64,000 nt of DNA, taken from NCBI GenBank assembly GCA_050008715.1, contig JBEKMC010000017.1, positions 1 through 64,000 on the forward strand, in the 5' to 3' direction. Origin of the DNA: JAKACA01 sp050008715. GTDB lineage: Bacteria; Actinomycetota; Acidimicrobiia; Acidimicrobiales; Bog-793. The translations under genes and the position numbers were made by a program. Positions 39,784-47,697 of this stretch are shown here, in pieces (within the stretch, counting starts at the first letter, position 1; each line of letters starts with the position of its first letter). The notes below the pieces were generated by a model, which saw only the letters and a program-made list of their open reading frames with translations, searched no databases and had not been told where the DNA came from.

Positions 39784-41317
39784 GTCGAGGTTGAGGCTGG
39801 TGGACCGTTCGCCGGTCGCCTTGGGGGAGGAAGGCGAGCGCGAGAGCCATCCCGAGGAAGGCTACGCCGGCCGACACCGTCAGCGACAAATCCATTCCGT
39901 GGACGAAGGCCGACTGCACCCCGTGCAACAGCCCAGCAGAACCGAGCTGATGGGCCACGGCGAGCCCACCGAAGATGCTGGAGCGCGCCGTGACGGCCAG
40001 CGGCGCCGGCACGCCGGCGAGATCGAGCCGTGCGAGATAGGCCGAGCTCAGCACGCTGCCGAGGAGCGCACTGCCGAACGGCCCGCCGATCTTGTTGAGT
40101 GCCTGCATGACGGCCGAGCCGACGCCGGCAAGCTCCTCGGACAGCTCTGACAGGGCGGCGGAGGCGGAGGTCGCCATGCCGAGGCCCATTCCGAATCCCG
40201 TGATCGCCATCCAGAGCGCGACGGCACCGGTACCCGAGGACAGGCTCGTCGCGCTGCCGAGGAGAAGACCGCCGGCGAGGATGAGGAAGCCGACGGCAAC
40301 GGCAAGCTTTGCTCCGACGAGCCGGGCGACGCGGTCGGCCGGGATCGCACCGAGCACGAGCCCGCCGATGAGCGGCAGCAACCGGATGCCCGATCCCATG
40401 GCATTCAGGCCGAGCACGCCTTGGAAGTACTGAGGCATGGAGAACAAGACGCCGATCATGGCAAGGACACCGACGGCGGCGAGGAGGACGCCCCAGGTGT
40501 ACGAAGCGGACTTGAAGAGGGCGAGATCGAGCAGCGGCTGCCCGCCGGGCCGATTGTTCAGGCGGCGCTCCCACCCGAAGAAACCCACGAGCACGCCCAA
40601 CCCGACGACGATGAGGATCCAGGCCTTCGGGTAGCTCCAGCCGTACTCGCCGGCATCGATGAGGCCGTAGGTGACAGCCACCAAGCCGGCGACGGAGCCA
40701 AGCATCCCGACGGGATCGAGACCGGGGCGCCGTGACGAGCGCGATTCCGGCAGGAGGGCCACCGTGGCGACGAGGCCGATGAGGGCGACCGGGACGTTCA
40801 TCAGGAAGACCCATCCCCACCAGTAGTGGGTGAGGAGCCAGCCCCCGAGGATCGGACCGATGGGTGTTGCGACAAAGTTGGCCGCCGCCCAGATGCCCAC
40901 GGCCTTCGGGCGCTCTGCTTCGGTGAACAACACCGTCAGGCCCGAGAGCGCCATGACGATGATGCCCGCGCCCGCGAGCCCGAGCAGGACACGTGCGGCG
41001 AGGAAGTCGGCCACCGAGGTCGAGTAGGCGCAGCCCGCCGATCCGACGGCGAACAGGCACAGGGAGGCCAGCATGATCTTCTTGCGGCCGTAGCGATCAC
41101 CAAGGATGCCTGCGGGGATCATGGCGGCCGCGAGCACGAGGAAGTAGCCGGACGAGAACCACTGCAGGTCGGACTCCGAGGCGCCGAACGCCTTCGCGAG
41201 CGTGGGCAACGCCACGCTGAGCACGGTGCCGTCCAGTCCGACGACGAGCACGGCCAAGCTGAGCGCACCGAGGGCCCACCACTTGCGAGATGCGCCGGAC
41301 ATCATGAGGGTGACCAC
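39746..41317 (-). CDS. MFS drug exporter, DHA2 (EmrB/QacA) family
   Basis: A 523-residue transporter with about 14 transmembrane helices. Motif A-like GILGDRYGRKKIMLASLCLFAVGS follows TM2, and motif C-like GLAGAGIIVMALSG and NFVATPIGPILGGWLL follow in the order usual for H+-driven EmrB-type multidrug antiporters. GTG at 41317 is used; ATG codons a few residues on are alternatives. The C-terminal ASVELGGQR comes from the tandem repeat at 39708-39783. Next to its TetR repressor and a MDMPI-like detoxification gene, it probably exports a toxic hydrophobic compound. Confidence 0.92.
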   Translation of the reverse strand: MVTLMMSGASRKWWALGALSLAVLVVGLDGTVLSVALPTLAKAFGASESDLQWFSSGYFLVLAAAMIPAGILGDRYGRKKIMLASLCLFAVGSAGCAYSTSVADFLAARVLLGLAGAGIIVMALSGLTVLFTEAERPKAVGIWAAANFVATPIGPILGGWLLTHYWWGWVFLMNVPVALIGLVATVALLPESRSSRRPGLDPVGMLGSVAGLVAVTYGLIDAGEYGWSYPKAWILIVVGLGVLVGFFGWERRLNNRPGGQPLLDLALFKSASYTWGVLLAAVGVLAMIGVLFSMPQYFQGVLGLNAMGSGIRLLPLIGGLVLGAIPADRVARLVGAKLAVAVGFLILAGGLLLGSATSLSSGTGAVALWMAITGFGMGLGMATSASAALSELSEELAGVGSAVMQALNKIGGPFGSALLGSVLSSAYLARLDLAGVPAPLAVTARSSIFGGLAVAHQLGSAGLLHGVQSAFVHGMDLSLTVSAGVAFLGMALALAFLPQGDRRTVHQPQPRPAEASVELGGQR

Positions 41318-41330
41318 CAGACGAGAGTTA

Positions 41331-41341
41331 CCATTAAATGG
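41331..41341. promoter_or_regulatory. palindrome in MFS promoter region
   Basis: CCATTAAATGG, 5-bp arms, 14 bp upstream of the MFS start codon and in the most AT-rich stretch locally. It may be part of the operator for the TetR gene product. The flanks TTAC/GAGG do not extend the symmetry. Confidence 0.35.
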
Positions 41342-41384
41342 AGGATACCCTCAAGATGCTCCCGTCGCCAGAGTCTTCCGGCCC

Positions 41385-41960
41385 TTACTCGAGATACCGG
41401 AGGATCGCCGGCACGAGAAGGTCGACAAGCTCCTCCGCCGTCGCATCCGCGAGCGATCCGACTTTCACGACGTGGCGGAGCATGGCGACGCCGATGAGCT
41501 GCGCCGCGACGAGGCCGGCCCGCCGCGACGCGTCCGGTCGCTCGCTCAGCTCGCCGATGCGGTTCAACAATTCGCTCGTGAGGAATTCACGGAGCATGCT
41601 GGCTGCGCGCTCGTTGGAGACGGCGGAGCGCACGAGGGCGAGGATGGCGTTTCGACTTCTGTCGCTGTCGACGACCTCGAGGAATCGGCGGGCGATGGCT
41701 GCCGCCGCCTCCTCGGGCGGCATCGAGGCGAGGTCGCCGTAGAGCTCCGAAGGGCGGATGGGGAAGTCCGTGGCGGCGACGAAGAGGGTTTCTTTGGAGC
41801 CGAAGTAGTGGATGAGAAGGGCCGGGTCGACGTGGGCCTCGGCAGCGATGGCACGGAGCGAAGTTGCGTCGTAGCCGCGCTCGGCGAACTGGTGCCTTGC
41901 GATCTCCACGATGGCGTCCCGGGTCTCCGGCGATCCCGGGCGCCTGCCCGTTCGGCTCAT
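41385..41960 (-). CDS. TetR-family regulator of the ABC exporter
   Basis: A 191-residue TetR protein with helix-turn-helix ETRDAIVEIARHQFAERGYDATSLRAIAAEAHVDPALLIHYFGSKE. The C-terminal domain includes LARRFLEVV-like helices (ARRFLEVVDSDRSRNAIL). ATG at 41960 overlaps the stop of the ATPase gene (ATGA), so it is the last gene of the ABC operon and is co-translated. In E. coli the YbhFSR exporter has a TetR-type regulator (CecR/YbiH) next to it; the arrangement here is analogous. Likely operator at 44735-44770. Confidence 0.9.
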   Translation of the reverse strand: MSRTGRRPGSPETRDAIVEIARHQFAERGYDATSLRAIAAEAHVDPALLIHYFGSKETLFVAATDFPIRPSELYGDLASMPPEEAAAAIARRFLEVVDSDRSRNAILALVRSAVSNERAASMLREFLTSELLNRIGELSERPDASRRAGLVAAQLIGVAMLRHVVKVGSLADATAEELVDLLVPAILRYLE

Positions 41961-42823
41961 GGCCGATACGGTGGCGAGACGACGGCGATGAAGGCCTCTT
42001 CGAGGTTCGCCGGCGCCACCGAGACGTTCGGGTCGAGATCCTCGCCGGCGAGCAGTTCGGTGATCCGCCATGCCGGCGCGTCGACGCGCAGCACCGCGCC
42101 GTGCGCCTGCACCTCCAGGCCGGCGGCGTCGAGGGTCGTGAACGCCCGTTGCCAGTCGTCGCATCGCACCTCGAGCACGGTGCGACCGCCGACGACCTCT
42201 GCGACGGTGCCGGAGGCGGCGATCTCACCGTCGACCATGACGACGAGGCGGTCGCACTCCTCGGCCTCCTCCATGTTGTGGGTCGTCACGAGCACGCCGG
42301 CGCCGGCATCAGCGGTCTCGCGGATCTCCTGCCACAAGCGCGCACGCGCGAGGGGACCGACCCCGGACGTCGGCTCGTCCAAGACCAACAGCTCCGGTTT
42401 GTGGGCCATCGCCACCTCGTAGGCGACGCGTCGCTGCGTGCCGAGCGGCAGGGCGCCGACGAGCTCGTCGCGTACGGACGCGACGAGTGCAGGGAGCGGG
42501 AGGCGGGGAGAGCTGAAGGCCGCTGCCGTGAAGTCCCAGTTCTCGCCCGCCGTGAGATCGACGTAGAGGCCGAGGCTCTGGGGCACATAGCCGACGCGCC
42601 GTCGGGTGGCCACGCTCGGAGCCCGACCGAGGAGCTCCACCTCGCCGCCGCTCGGTCGCACGAGCCCGAGCAGGAGCCGGATGAGCGTCGTCTTGCCGGC
42701 GCCGTTGGCTCCGAGAAGACCGACCACCTCGGCCCGTTGGACGGCGAGGCTCACCGAGTGCACGGCGGTGAAGTTGCCGAAACGTCTCGACACCTCCGCA
42801 GTCCTCGCCAACGTCGCTGTCAT
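41957..42823 (-). CDS. ABC exporter ATPase, equivalent to YbhF C-terminal half
   Basis: A 288-residue ATPase: Walker A GANGAGKTTLIR, Q-loop YVPQSLGLY, signature replaced by LPLGTQRRVAYEVAM, Walker B LLVLDEPTSGVGP and H-loop VTTHNMEE. The LPLG signature is what the second nucleotide-binding domain of YbhF-type proteins has. The D-loop reads SGVG instead of SGVD. A domain of about 80 residues follows the ATPase core. It overlaps the upstream ATPase gene by 4 bp (42820-42823), so the two halves of a YbhF-like protein are encoded separately. Confidence 0.88.
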   Translation of the reverse strand: MTATLARTAEVSRRFGNFTAVHSVSLAVQRAEVVGLLGANGAGKTTLIRLLLGLVRPSGGEVELLGRAPSVATRRRVGYVPQSLGLYVDLTAGENWDFTAAAFSSPRLPLPALVASVRDELVGALPLGTQRRVAYEVAMAHKPELLVLDEPTSGVGPLARARLWQEIRETADAGAGVLVTTHNMEEAEECDRLVVMVDGEIAASGTVAEVVGGRTVLEVRCDDWQRAFTTLDAAGLEVQAHGAVLRVDAPAWRITELLAGEDLDPNVSVAPANLEEAFIAVVSPPYRP

Positions 42824-43638
42824 CGCTGCATCTCGGCACCGAGGGCGGCGACAACGGCGGCGTCTTCGAGATCCGGCTGCACTCGGCCGACACCATCAGG
42901 CAGAGGTCCGGAGGGCGCCCAGACCCGCCAGTACCGACCTCGCCGCCATGACCGCTCCGTCGGCTGCGACCCTCCGCCCACAGATCCGAGGAGACCGGGC
43001 ACGTCTGCCACGATGCTCGCCGGCGTGCCGCTTGCGAGGACTGAGCCGGCTTCGAGGAGGACGGCGGCGTTTCCCCGTTCCGCTTCGTTGACGTATGTCG
43101 TGGCGACGACGACGGCCGTGCCGCCTGCGGCAGCCTGCGAGATGAGCCGCCAGAGCTCCGCCCGGCTCACGGGGTCGACTCCGGTCGTGGGCTCGTCGAG
43201 CACCAACATGGCGGGAGCGTGCACGAGCGCCATGCCGACGGCCAACTTGCGTTGCATTCCGCCGGACAGCTGACCGCCCAAGCGGTCCGGGGCGCCGGCG
43301 AGCCCGATCCGTCCGAGGATGTCGGAGGATCGCCGGGCGAGGACGGCACCGGAGATCCCATATGCCGTGGCGGCGAATCTCAGGTTCTCGGCCACGGTCA
43401 AGTCGGCGTAGAAACCCGCAGTCGCCGGGACGTAGCCGATGCCCTTCTTCGGCGGCCGCCGGACTTCGCCTTCGGCGATCGCGACGAGACCGACGAGCGC
43501 CCGAAGGCACGTCGACTTGCCCGCACCGTCGCCGCCGACGAGCACGGTGACGGTGCCAGGCTCCGCCGCGAAGGTCACCTCACAAACCGCCTGGCGCCCG
43601 CCCAGGCGCACGGTGACGTCGTCGAGCCCCCAGGTCAT
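42820..43638 (-). CDS. ABC exporter ATPase, equivalent to YbhF N-terminal half
   Basis: A 272-residue ATPase: Walker A GGDGAGKSTCLRAL, intact signature LSGGMQRKLAVGMAL and Walker B MLVLDEPTTGVDP. The Q-loop glutamine is replaced (YVPATAGFY), and the H-loop histidine is replaced by Tyr (ATTYVNEAER), as also seen in the first half of YbhF-type proteins. This makes an asymmetric pair with the next ATPase: one site would be degenerate. It overlaps the permease gene by 4 bp (43635-43638). Operon order is permease, ATPase 1, ATPase 2, TetR. Confidence 0.88.
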   Translation of the reverse strand: MTWGLDDVTVRLGGRQAVCEVTFAAEPGTVTVLVGGDGAGKSTCLRALVGLVAIAEGEVRRPPKKGIGYVPATAGFYADLTVAENLRFAATAYGISGAVLARRSSDILGRIGLAGAPDRLGGQLSGGMQRKLAVGMALVHAPAMLVLDEPTTGVDPVSRAELWRLISQAAAGGTAVVVATTYVNEAERGNAAVLLEAGSVLASGTPASIVADVPGLLGSVGGGSQPTERSWRRGRYWRVWAPSGPLPDGVGRVQPDLEDAAVVAALGAEMQR

Positions 43639-44720
43639 GCGGCCAGATCCTTCGAGTCGGGGACCGGCTCGACGGTGCCGCGGACGTTCGGTGCGAGGTC
43701 ACGGCGAAATCGCAGCACGGCGAGGCCGAGCACGACGACCGCGAGCAATGCCAGCAGTGCCAGTGGTTGCCACAGGGCGGAGATGGGCGCGCCTTTGAGC
43801 ATCACGCCGCGGCTCACGCGGATGAAGTAGGTGAGTGGAAGGACGTAGGAGATCCAACGAACCCCGGCGGCCATGGAGGACACGGGGAAGATGAGGCCCG
43901 AAAGCAGCACTTGGGGCAACAAGATCATGAAGGCGAGCTGGATGGCCTGACCCTGGTTCTGTGACACCGTCGAGATCAGGACGCCCATGCCGAGCGTGAC
44001 GAGGAGGAACAGTGCCGCCCCGAGGACGAAGGTGGCGATGTTGCCGACGAAGGGCACGTGGAACACCGCCATCCCGACGGCGAGGATCACGCACAGGTCG
44101 AGCGCCGCCACGATCAGGTAGGGGGCGATCTTCCCGGCGATCACGTCCCACGGACGCAGCGGCATGACGGCAAGCTGCTCGAGCGTGCCGCTCTGCCGTT
44201 CCCGCACGACGCCGAGGCTCGTGATGAGCGTCCCGATGAACACGAGGATGAGGCCGGCGAGGCCCGGCACCATGACCCACGACGTGGTGAGGTTGGGGTT
44301 GTAGAGGATCAGCACCTTCACCGAGGCGGCGGACAGGCCGACAGGCGTCGCCGAGCGAGCATTGCGGGCGAGTGCCGCCTCAGCCGTCTGCACCGAGAAC
44401 AGCTGTGTCCCGTCCATGAGGACGAGCGCTCCGGTCGGGCTGGTCACGACGCCGACGACTGCAGCGCCGTCGAGCAGCTGGTGCTCGGCCGTCGACCGGT
44501 TGCCGGCCACGTCGATCCCCACGACCTGGAAGGGGGGGTGAAGAAGCGCAGCGGCCGCCTCGGCGTGGGGGCCGACGACAAAGGTGGGGATCTGCTTGAC
44601 GTTGAAGCTGGCGGCGTAGCCGAAGACGACGAGCAGCAGCACCGGCAGGACGATCATCATTGCGAGCGTGCGCCGGTCCCGCCGGAGCTGGCGGAACTCC
44701 TTCGTGACCATCGCCCACAT
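43635..44720 (-). CDS. ABC-2 type permease (YbhS/YhhJ-like)
   Basis: A 361-residue membrane protein. TM1 (TLAMMIVLPVLLLVVFGYAASF) is followed by a large external domain of about 140 residues, then five TM helices: VPGLAGLILVFIGTLITSLGVVRERQSGTLEQLAVMPL, ALDLCVILAVGMAVF and LSGLIFPVSSMAAGVRWISYVLPLTYFIRVSRGVMLKGA. Motifs RERQSGTLEQL and LPLTYFIRVSRG are typical of the exporter family of YhhJ/YbhS. Only one permease gene is present where E. coli has two, so it probably forms a homodimer. Substrate unknown (E. coli homologues affect drug and Na+ efflux). Confidence 0.92.
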   Translation of the reverse strand: MWAMVTKEFRQLRRDRRTLAMMIVLPVLLLVVFGYAASFNVKQIPTFVVGPHAEAAAALLHPPFQVVGIDVAGNRSTAEHQLLDGAAVVGVVTSPTGALVLMDGTQLFSVQTAEAALARNARSATPVGLSAASVKVLILYNPNLTTSWVMVPGLAGLILVFIGTLITSLGVVRERQSGTLEQLAVMPLRPWDVIAGKIAPYLIVAALDLCVILAVGMAVFHVPFVGNIATFVLGAALFLLVTLGMGVLISTVSQNQGQAIQLAFMILLPQVLLSGLIFPVSSMAAGVRWISYVLPLTYFIRVSRGVMLKGAPISALWQPLALLALLAVVVLGLAVLRFRRDLAPNVRGTVEPVPDSKDLAA

Positions 44721-44734
44721 GGCGCACCTCCCTT

Positions 44735-44770
44735 AACTCAACGTGTACTGAATTCTACGAGCGTTGAGTT
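44735..44770. promoter_or_regulatory. inverted repeat upstream of the ABC exporter operon
   Basis: AACTCAACG (44735-44743) and CGTTGAGTT (44762-44770), perfect 9-bp arms with an 18-bp AT-rich centre holding GAATTC. It ends 15 bp upstream of the permease start. It is the likely operator of the TetR protein encoded at the end of the same operon, overlapping the promoter. Confidence 0.6.
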
Positions 44771-44789
44771 CTGCCGTCAAGGGTGATCG

Positions 44790-45956
44790 TCACGTCAGCT
44801 GCACAGCCTCCGACAGACGTCGTTTCAGGTACCTTCGCTCGGCGTCCGTCGTCGCCAGTTCGAGCGCCTCCCGATAGGAAGCTGCCGCCTCGCCGGGGCG
44901 GTCGAGTCGGCGGAGCAGATCCGCCCGGGTCGCCGGCAGCAGGTGGTAGCCGGCGAGGGCTCCGGAGGCCTCGAGCGACTCGACGAGCGCCAAGCCCGCG
45001 CTCGGACCTTCGGCCATGGCGACGGCGACCGCCCGATTCAGCTGGACGACGGGGGAGGGCATGACGGCGAGGAGCCGTTCGTACAGCCCTGCGATCTCGA
45101 CCCAATCCGTATCCGACGACTCTCGGGCGCTGGCATGACAGGCGGCGATGGCGGCCTGCAGCTGATAGGGCCCGGGGCGCCTGCGGAGCAGTGCCGTCGT
45201 GAGAATCTCGCAGCCCTCGTCGATGACCTGGCGGTCCCAGCGATCCCGGTCCTGCTCTTCGAGCGGCACGAGATCGCCGGCCCTGTCCACACGAGATGCC
45301 CGCCGCCCGTCGTGCAGCAGCATCAGGGAGAGGAGCCCGAGCGCCTCAGGCTCGTCCGGCATGAGTCGGACGAGCACTCGCCCGAGCCGGATGGCCTCTC
45401 GCGTGAGGTTCTGCCGCATCAGGTCGGCACCTGAGCTCGCTGAATAACCCTCGTTGAACAGGAGGTAGATGACACCGAGGACAGCCCCGGTGCGCTCCGG
45501 CAGCATGTGCGCCGGCGGCACGCGGTACGGGATGCCGGCGTTGCGGATCTTGTGCTTGGCTCGGACGAGGCGTTGGGCCATCGTCGTCTCGGGGACGAGG
45601 AAGGCCCGCCCGATCTCTGCGGTGGTGAGGCCGGCGAGGGTTCTCAACGTCAGCGCCACCTGTGACTCGACGGACAGCGCCGGGTGGCAGCACGTGAAGA
45701 TCAACCGGAGCCGATCATCGGCCACACCGCTGTCTTCGACGTCGAACGGCTCGGAAGGAGACGCCAACACCGCCACCTCCTGCAGCTTGGCAGCGCCGGT
45801 GGCGGCCCGGCGCAAGCGGTCGATGGCTCGGTTGCGGGCGGCGGTGGTGAGCCAGGCACCTGGCCGGCGGGGGACGCCGTCGCGCTGCCACCGTTCCAGT
45901 GCCAGCGCGAAGGCGTCCTGTGCGCACTCCTCGGCGATGTCCCAGTCGCCCGTCAT
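44790..45956 (-). CDS. ECF42-type RNA polymerase sigma factor with TPR-like C-terminal domain
   Basis: A 388-residue ECF sigma factor as called from ATG 45956. Region 2 is AEECAQDAFALALERW ... GAWLTTAARNRAIDRLRR; region 4 is LTLRTLAGLTTAEIGRAFLVPETTMAQRLVRAKHKIR. The 230-residue C-terminal extension (YLLFNEGYSASSG, AEALGLLSLMLLHDGRRASR-like) is DUF6596/TPR-like, found in ECF42 factors that lack anti-sigma factors and pair with a DGPF protein, as here. Coding resembling region 2.1 (VADAFSREWGRVVATLIRM) extends upstream to about 46030 in frame without an ATG, GTG or TTG, so the true N-terminus is unresolved. Confidence 0.9.
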   Translation of the reverse strand: MTGDWDIAEECAQDAFALALERWQRDGVPRRPGAWLTTAARNRAIDRLRRAATGAAKLQEVAVLASPSEPFDVEDSGVADDRLRLIFTCCHPALSVESQVALTLRTLAGLTTAEIGRAFLVPETTMAQRLVRAKHKIRNAGIPYRVPPAHMLPERTGAVLGVIYLLFNEGYSASSGADLMRQNLTREAIRLGRVLVRLMPDEPEALGLLSLMLLHDGRRASRVDRAGDLVPLEEQDRDRWDRQVIDEGCEILTTALLRRRPGPYQLQAAIAACHASARESSDTDWVEIAGLYERLLAVMPSPVVQLNRAVAVAMAEGPSAGLALVESLEASGALAGYHLLPATRADLLRRLDRPGEAAASYREALELATTDAERRYLKRRLSEAVQLT

Positions 45957-46030
45957 CCGGATCAGCGTGGCGACGACACGGCCCCACTCGCGGCTGAAGG
46001 CATCGGCGACCGCCGCCTGGACGTCGGCCC

Positions 46031-46378
46031 CTACATCTCCCAGATGGGCCTCACTTCGATCGAGCCGTGCTTCGAGCCGGGGATTTTCGCCGCCACTTCG
46101 ATGGCCTCGTCGAGGTCCTTGCAGTCGACGACGAAGTAACCGCCGACCTGTTCCTTCGTCTCGGCGAACGGGCCGTCCGACGTGAGCACGTCGCCGTTGC
46201 GGACGCGCACGGTCGTGGCGTCAGTCGAGGGCCGCAGGCGCTCGCCGCCCTGCAGCACCTTGCGCTGGCTCATCTCTTCGTAGAACGCCCCGTAGCCGGC
46301 ATCCATGGCGGCAGTGGCTTCTGCCGGCCAGGCGTCGCGGGCCGCCTCTTCGTCGGCGATCATCAGCAAGTAGCGCAT
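46031..46378 (-). CDS. YCII-related DGPF-domain protein
   Basis: A 115-residue protein with the DGPF motif: MRYLLMIADEEAARDAW, VLQGGERLRPSTDATTVRVRNGD, TSDGPFAETKEQVGGYFVVDCKDLDEAIEVAAKIP. DGPF proteins are small YCII-like folds encoded next to, and transcribed by, ECF42 sigma factors; their biochemical role is poorly known, and they are linked to stress responses. ATG at 46378 with GAGGAGG upstream. A matching ECF42-type promoter is at 46413-46439. The sigma gene follows directly. Confidence 0.93.
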   Translation of the reverse strand: MRYLLMIADEEAARDAWPAEATAAMDAGYGAFYEEMSQRKVLQGGERLRPSTDATTVRVRNGDVLTSDGPFAETKEQVGGYFVVDCKDLDEAIEVAAKIPGSKHGSIEVRPIWEM

Positions 46379-46412
46379 CGTGTCCTCCTCGTGGTGGTTC
46401 GTACAGCCTTAC

Positions 46413-46439
46413 GACGAACGACGAGGGGGCAGATCGACA
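46413..46439 (-). promoter_or_regulatory. predicted ECF42 promoter for the DGPF-sigma operon
   Basis: On the minus strand TGTCGA (46439-46434), 17 nt, then CGTC (46416-46413). ECF42 factors are reported to recognise TGTCGA in the -35 region and CGA/TC-type -10 sequences. The start of DGPF is 35 nt downstream of the -10 motif. It fits an autoregulated operon. Confidence 0.65.
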
Positions 46440-46466
46440 TGGCGCCTCGCGGGTCGGCCCGGACGC

Positions 46467-47570
46467 TCAGTCGTGGATGACCTTCAGCTCGCTGCCGGTG
46501 GCAATGCTGAGCTCCGTCAGCGAACCGCCGTGGAACCAGGCCGATCCCTCGCTGACGACCCAGAGGCCGCCGCCGCCGACCACGAGCGCCTGCGGGTTGC
46601 TGAAGTCCGGATATGGCTGGTTCGTGTTGCACTCCCACCACGGCATCGAGACCGACCGGCCGGGAATGATCTCGGTGACCATGGGCGAGCCTCCCGGTGG
46701 GCTTGTCGTGAAGAAGTCGCCGTCGCCGAACGTGATCGGACCCGGGGCCGGCAGGTAGCCGTTCGGGAACACGCCGACGGCTCGGCCGTTGGCAGCCGAG
46801 AGCTCGGTGACCGACCCTCCCTTGTAGTTCGTCACCCAGACGCCGGGACCGTGGGCAGCGACACCCGTCGGCTGGCTGAAGCCGTAGGCGCTGCCGGCGA
46901 GAAGTCTCACAAATCGCAACGTGGCTGCGCTCGCCTCGCTCACGGAGTTGCCGGCGCTGTTCGTGACGAACAGCTGCGTCCCGGATACGGCGACCGACGT
47001 CGGCGAATCCAGCTTCAAGCTGTGCCCGCTGACGGCCGCGCTCACCGCACCGGTGGCTGTGGCGACCTTTGTGACTCCACCCTTGGCGCTGAGGACGAAG
47101 ACGAAGGAGCCGTTCGTGGCAAGGGCTTCCGGGTCGGCGAAGCCGTAGCGCGTCCCCCGGATCGTCCGCACGCAGGAGCCGGTGGAGGTGCTGACTTCCG
47201 TCAGGCCGGCGCCGGCATTCGCGACGAAGAGATCCGTGCCGACGAGGACGATGGCGGACGGCTTGTTGAAGCCGCACTTGGCGCCGCCGATCAGCCGCAC
47301 GAAGTGGCCATTTGCCGCCTTCAGCTCCGTGAGCGTGTTGCCGCCACGGTTGGCGACGAAGAGGTCGGCGCCTGCCACGGCAGCGGCATCGGGCGAATTG
47401 AAGCTGTAGGGGCTCGCGGCGGTCTTGCCGCCGGCGGGCGTCGCCGCCATGGTGGGACCGGCTACGCAGAGCAGGCCCACGATCATCGTCGTGGCCGCAA
47501 CTGCCACCCCGAACGGTTGACGAGAGCGCCGTTGCCTCCCAGTCGAGGTGCCGTCGGTCGTCTGCGTCAT
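46467..47570 (-). CDS. secreted NHL/YVTN-type beta-propeller
   Basis: A 367-residue exported protein from ATG at 47570 (GGAGGC upstream). QPFGVAVAATTMIVGLLCVAGPTMAAT is the signal peptide. The body is a run of about seven 40-45 residue repeats with LFVANRGGNTLTELKAANG, LFVANAGAGLTEVSTSTG, FVLSAKGGVTKVATATG, LFVTNSAGNSVSEASAAT, VWVTNYKGGSVTELSAANG and WVVSEGSAWFHGGSLTELSIATG. These are typical of NHL or YVTN propellers used for protein or carbohydrate binding at the surface. No enzymatic residues can be assigned. It is divergent from the GGDEF gene. Confidence 0.8.
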   Translation of the reverse strand: MTQTTDGTSTGRQRRSRQPFGVAVAATTMIVGLLCVAGPTMAATPAGGKTAASPYSFNSPDAAAVAGADLFVANRGGNTLTELKAANGHFVRLIGGAKCGFNKPSAIVLVGTDLFVANAGAGLTEVSTSTGSCVRTIRGTRYGFADPEALATNGSFVFVLSAKGGVTKVATATGAVSAAVSGHSLKLDSPTSVAVSGTQLFVTNSAGNSVSEASAATLRFVRLLAGSAYGFSQPTGVAAHGPGVWVTNYKGGSVTELSAANGRAVGVFPNGYLPAPGPITFGDGDFFTTSPPGGSPMVTEIIPGRSVSMPWWECNTNQPYPDFSNPQALVVGGGGLWVVSEGSAWFHGGSLTELSIATGSELKVIHD

Positions 47571-47697
47571 CTCACGCCTCCTTCGCGTCGATCCCCCAAC
47601 GCATGGCCGCACGGCCCGCCCGCCGAAACGGTACCTCAGCGGCGCACCCACTCCGGACCATCCAGGCTCCGAGGGCGAGGCGGAGCCCAACAAGACC

